Source: Lewinellaceae bacterium
GTDB lineage: Bacteria; Bacteroidota; Bacteroidia; Chitinophagales; Saprospiraceae
Assembly (NCBI GenBank): GCA_020636255.1
Contig: JACJYE010000001.1
Span: forward strand, 418,501 to 482,500
DNA length: 64,000 nucleotides
Direction: 5' to 3'
In this document: positions 61,580 through 64,000 of the stretch, piece after piece
Layout: the number at the start of each line of letters is the position of its first letter
Position numbering within the stretch: position 1 is the stretch's first letter
Made by a program: the position numbers and the translations under genes
Notes under the pieces: model-generated
The model's input: the letters and a program-made list of their open reading frames with translations, nothing else
Databases searched by the model: none
Told to the model about the DNA's origin: nothing

Positions 61580-62416
61580 ATGATGGAACTGTATAACAAG
61601 GTATGTATAGAGTGCAGCCAACACATCACGAGGCGCTACAGCACCTCTTTCTCGATGGGAATCCGGGTATTCGACCCTCACCTTCGCGGGCCAATCTGCG
61701 CCATTTACGGCTTCGTGCGCTTCGCCGATGAGATCGTCGATACCTTCCATCAGTATCCTAAAGAAGGCCTCCTTCGCCGGTTCCGCGACGATACCTACCG
61801 CGCTATCGAAGAGCGGGTCAGCCTGAACCCCGTGCTGCAGGCCTTTCAGCAAACCGTACACCAATACCAGATCGACAGCGCGCTGATCGACGCTTTCCTC
61901 GACAGCATGGAGATGGACCTGTACTACAACCGCTATCACGACGGCCTGTACCAGCAATACATTTACGGCTCGGCCGAAGTAGTGGGCCTCATGTGCCTGC
62001 GGGTATTCTGCGAAGGTGATGAAGCCCTGTACCAGCATCTGAAAGCACCGGCCCGCAGCCTGGGCTCCGCCTTCCAGAAGATCAACTTCCTGCGCGATAT
62101 GAAAAGCGACTTCGACGAAAGGGGCCGAGTATACTTCCCGGGGATAGATTTCACCCGCTTTACCAATGCCGACAAACTCGCTATCGAAGCCGACATCAAA
62201 AAAGATTTTGACGAAGCCTACAAAGGCATCGTCCAGCTGCCTAAAGGCGCTCGGCTTGGGGTCTATCTGGCCTACATTTACTACCTTAACCTTTTCCAGA
62301 AAATAAGGAATGCGCCGGCCAGCCGGGTCACCGAAAAACGCATCCGGGTACCCAACAGCAGGAAACTGTACCTCCTGTTCAGCTCGGCCCTGCGCAATAG
62401 CCTGAACCTGCTTTAG
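61580..62416 (+). CDS. crtB: Phytoene synthase
   Basis: 278 aa. It condenses two geranylgeranyl diphosphates to phytoene. Motifs: STSFSMGIRVFDPHLRGPICAIYGFVRFADEIVDTF (first Asp-rich site D-E-I-V-D), YIYGSAEVVGLMCLRVF, and GSAFQKINFLRDMKSDFDERGRVYFP (second Asp-rich site N-x-L-R-D-x-x-x-D). Start ATG at 61580 (MMELYNKVC); an ATG two codons later is also possible. Standard length. It lies between crtI and the lycopene cyclase gene. Confidence 0.94.
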   Translation: MMELYNKVCIECSQHITRRYSTSFSMGIRVFDPHLRGPICAIYGFVRFADEIVDTFHQYPKEGLLRRFRDDTYRAIEERVSLNPVLQAFQQTVHQYQIDSALIDAFLDSMEMDLYYNRYHDGLYQQYIYGSAEVVGLMCLRVFCEGDEALYQHLKAPARSLGSAFQKINFLRDMKSDFDERGRVYFPGIDFTRFTNADKLAIEADIKKDFDEAYKGIVQLPKGARLGVYLAYIYYLNLFQKIRNAPASRVTEKRIRVPNSRKLYLLFSSALRNSLNLL

Positions 62417-62484
62417 CGCTCCCTGTTTTTCGATCACGATAATTGTTTAACGCCCGGGATGAAAGCCTGCAAATTTAGCATACC

Positions 62485-63354
62485 ATGAAACAGGAAGCGC
62501 CGGCAAATGCTACTGGTGCCAAAGCCTGGGATAAGCTGCTATTGCCCATCCTGATCGCACTGCCATTGCTGCTCGTAGGTATTCAGTGGCTTAGCGGGCA
62601 GGTGAGGCCAGGCAACCTCCTGCTCCAGGTGCCCCAAGCCTTGCCGCTGGCCTGGCTTGAAACTTCCAGGGCGTATTTTTACCTGCACCTGTTTACCTTC
62701 ATCCCGGTATTTGCCCTGAGCTTCGACCGAAGGGTAGGGTACTATAAAAAATGGAGATATCTGCTTCCCGCCATTATCATAGTAGGCGCTATTTTCATCC
62801 TGTGGGACGTGTTTTTTACGGTAAAAGGCGTATGGGGCTTTAATGAAGTTTACACTTCTGGTTTCGGCCTGCTGGGCCTGCCCATCGAAGAGTGGCTTTT
62901 CTTTTTCACCGTGCCCTTTGCCTGTGTATTTATCTATCTATGCCTCAACGCCTACATCAAAAGGGATCTGCTGGCGCCGGTGGAAAAGCCTCTGACCCTG
63001 GCCCTGGCAGGCCTCTTCCTGTTTATCGGTTTCTATTACTGGGGTAGGTTATACACCAGCACAACCTTCCTGCTCGGTGGTTTTTTCACCCTGTTCCACT
63101 TTCTTTATCTCGACGGAGCCTACCGGGCCCGCTTTTATCTGGCCTACCTCGTAAGCCTGGCCCCTTTCCTGCTCGTCAATGGCGTGCTGACCGGCGCGTA
63201 TACCGCACAGCCGGTAGTGCTTTACAATCCCGAAGAATATCTGGGCATCCGGATCACCTCCGTTCCGGTAGATGATGCAGCTTATGGTTTCCTTTTGATC
63301 TTCGGTGTAGTTACCCTCTTTGAACGGTTCAGGGCCGGAAAGCACAGCTCGTGA
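62485..63354 (+). CDS. Lycopene cyclase, fused CrtYc/CrtYd-type membrane protein
   Basis: 289 aa with about seven membrane helices. Two tandem lycopene cyclase-type domains are joined: the first carries LGLPIEEWLFFFTVPFACVFIY, with the catalytic-type PxEE motif, and the second SVPVDDAAYGFLLIF. In actinobacteria these halves are separate CrtYc and CrtYd subunits; in Bacteroidota and fungi they are fused. It cyclises lycopene to beta-carotene. No hydroxylase (crtZ) or ketolase gene follows within the window, so the final carotenoid is unknown. Confidence 0.85.
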   Translation: MKQEAPANATGAKAWDKLLLPILIALPLLLVGIQWLSGQVRPGNLLLQVPQALPLAWLETSRAYFYLHLFTFIPVFALSFDRRVGYYKKWRYLLPAIIIVGAIFILWDVFFTVKGVWGFNEVYTSGFGLLGLPIEEWLFFFTVPFACVFIYLCLNAYIKRDLLAPVEKPLTLALAGLFLFIGFYYWGRLYTSTTFLLGGFFTLFHFLYLDGAYRARFYLAYLVSLAPFLLVNGVLTGAYTAQPVVLYNPEEYLGIRITSVPVDDAAYGFLLIFGVVTLFERFRAGKHSS

Positions 63355-63403
63355 ACTCAGAGCCCCGCCCGTTTGTTTATTGGCTGCGTATGGTTTTTTC
63401 CCG

Positions 63404-63411
63404 TAACTTTG
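63404..63411 (+). promoter_or_regulatory. -7 promoter box for the YgiQ-type gene
   Basis: TAACTTTG, exact TAnnTTTG, with TTGG at 63380-63383, 20 bp upstream, as a possible -33 element. It implies a leader of about 155-160 nt that contains the nested inverted repeats. Confidence 0.55.
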
Positions 63412-63448
63412 TCGTTACCAATAAGATAAAACCCAATAAGTAACAATC

Positions 63449-63556
63449 AAAAAACAAGTTTCGCCGATTTTGCGAAGTGGCGCAGGCTGGAGGCTTTAGA
63501 AAAGCTGGAAGACAAGTACATCGCAAAATCCCAATGGCTTGGAGCACTTGTTTTTT
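63449..63556 (+). other. Nested inverted-repeat leader before the YgiQ-type gene
   Basis: Outer arms AAAAAACAAGT (63449-63459) and ACTTGTTTTTT (63546-63556) are perfect complements. Inside them GATTTTGCGA (about 63465-63474) and TCGCAAAATC (about 63521-63530) also pair perfectly, and a small GCTTT-AGA-AAAGC stem occupies the centre. The right outer arm ends in six T, so the fold also looks like a terminator 20 bp before the gene start. It may be an attenuator, an unclassified riboswitch-like leader or a mobile repeat. Confidence 0.55.
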
Positions 63557-63575
63557 GGACACTACTAAGAAATGT

Positions 63576-64000
63576 ATGTTCGATGACCGGCCGGTAAGCG
63601 ATTGGTTGCCCATCACCCGCGAAGAAGTGGAGATGAGGGGGTGGGAGGAACTGGATGTGATCCTCGTTTCAGGTGATGCGTATGTCGACCACCCCGCTTT
63701 CGGCACCGCCGTCATCGGCCGCATCCTGGAGGACGAAGGCCTGCGGGTGGCTATCGTGCCCCAACCCAACTGGCAGGACGACCTGCGCGACTTCAAAAAA
63801 CTAGGGCGCCCGCGCCTCTTCTTCGGCGTCACGTCCGGTTGTATGGATTCTATGGTCAACCATTATACTGCCGCCCGGCGCCGGCGGTCGACAGACGCCT
63901 ATACGCCCGGCGGTGTTTCCGGCTTTCGCCCCGACTATGCCACCACCGCATATACCAAAATCCTGAAACAGCTTTTCCCCGATGTGCCGGTCCTGATCGG
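63576..64000 (+). CDS. YgiQ family radical SAM protein (3' end outside window)
   Basis: The first 141 residues are visible. They match the N-terminal UPF0313/YgiQ domain: SDWLPITREEVEMRGWEELDVILVSGDAYVDHPAFGTAVIGRILE, then IVPQPNWQDDLRDFKKLGRPRLFFGVTSGCMDSMVNHYTA and TPGGVSGFRPDYATTAYTKIL. The radical SAM domain with its Cys-x3-Cys-x2-Cys cluster lies beyond the window. Such proteins are predicted to be radical enzymes of unknown substrate. Start ATG at 63576 (MFDDRPVSDW) agrees with family N-termini; an ATG at 63534 would lie within the folded leader. Confidence 0.92.
   Translation, partial: MFDDRPVSDWLPITREEVEMRGWEELDVILVSGDAYVDHPAFGTAVIGRILEDEGLRVAIVPQPNWQDDLRDFKKLGRPRLFFGVTSGCMDSMVNHYTAARRRRSTDAYTPGGVSGFRPDYATTAYTKILKQLFPDVPVLI

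Overview
The window is a gene-dense, roughly 55% GC stretch of a Bacteroidota chromosome. Family content points to the marine, higher-GC Saprospiria/Lewinella side of the phylum, though this placement is an inference. Supporting markers are a type IX secretion (T9SS) protein PorQ with T9SS sorting-domain cargo, the Bacteroidota families DUF2723, DUF3127, DUF4834 and DUF5687, a PorE-like PD40/OmpA protein, and -7 promoter boxes of the form TAnnTTTG upstream of many genes. Several genes have no usable start codon except TTG. No tRNA, rRNA, CRISPR array or intact insertion sequence was seen.

Layout. 1-8.2 kb: end of a MarC-family membrane protein, an O-methyltransferase/acetyltransferase pair, an M42 peptidase, a polysaccharide flippase, a 50-bp tandem hairpin repeat, a secreted Trp-repeat protein, DUF3127, an ArsC-like protein lacking its cysteine, and a DUF4834-rluA-rsmG operon. 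8.4-14.6 kb: DUF2723 glycosyltransferase, rpiB, an 800-bp non-coding block with a probable minus-strand structured RNA, and htpG. 14.6-16 kb: ECF sigma factor with anti-sigma partner. 16-20.5 kb: a low-GC accessory island with a large lipoprotein carrying a toxin-like C-terminal domain, a following small gene of immunity type, and a stranded immunity-gene fragment. 20.5-26.4 kb: envelope glycan and lipid genes (GT39-type transferase, GtrB-like transferase, DUF5687/ABC exporter pair, LpxD-like acyltransferase). 26.4-40.9 kb: T9SS mini-cargo, thrS, porQ, MORN lipoprotein, membrane patatin, PQQ-type dehydrogenase, two VOC proteins, an FG-GAP T9SS cargo protein, a LytS/LytTR pair, a desaturase and a phospholipid-methyltransferase-like enzyme. 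41-50 kb: PD40 protein, 2-oxoacid dehydrogenase E2, cinA, birA, rsfS, ftsH and an EamA transporter. 50.4-64 kb: clpS-aat (N-degron pathway), M23 peptidase, serpin lipoprotein, L-lactate dehydrogenase, mfd, rhodanese lipoprotein, the carotenoid genes crtI-crtB-lycopene cyclase, and the start of a YgiQ-type radical SAM gene with a strongly folded leader.

Functionally, much of the window builds or modifies the cell envelope (flippase, glycosyltransferases, LpxD, desaturase, carotenoids, OmpA/PorE-like and T9SS components) or controls protein quality (HtpG, FtsH, ClpS/Aat, Mfd). The least ordinary parts are the toxin-immunity-like island (16.8-20.3 kb), the structured RNA candidate (12.0-12.5 kb), the folded leader before ygiQ (63.45-63.56 kb) and the 50-bp repeat (4.92-5.10 kb). 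All homology calls were made by eye from sequence; no database search was possible.
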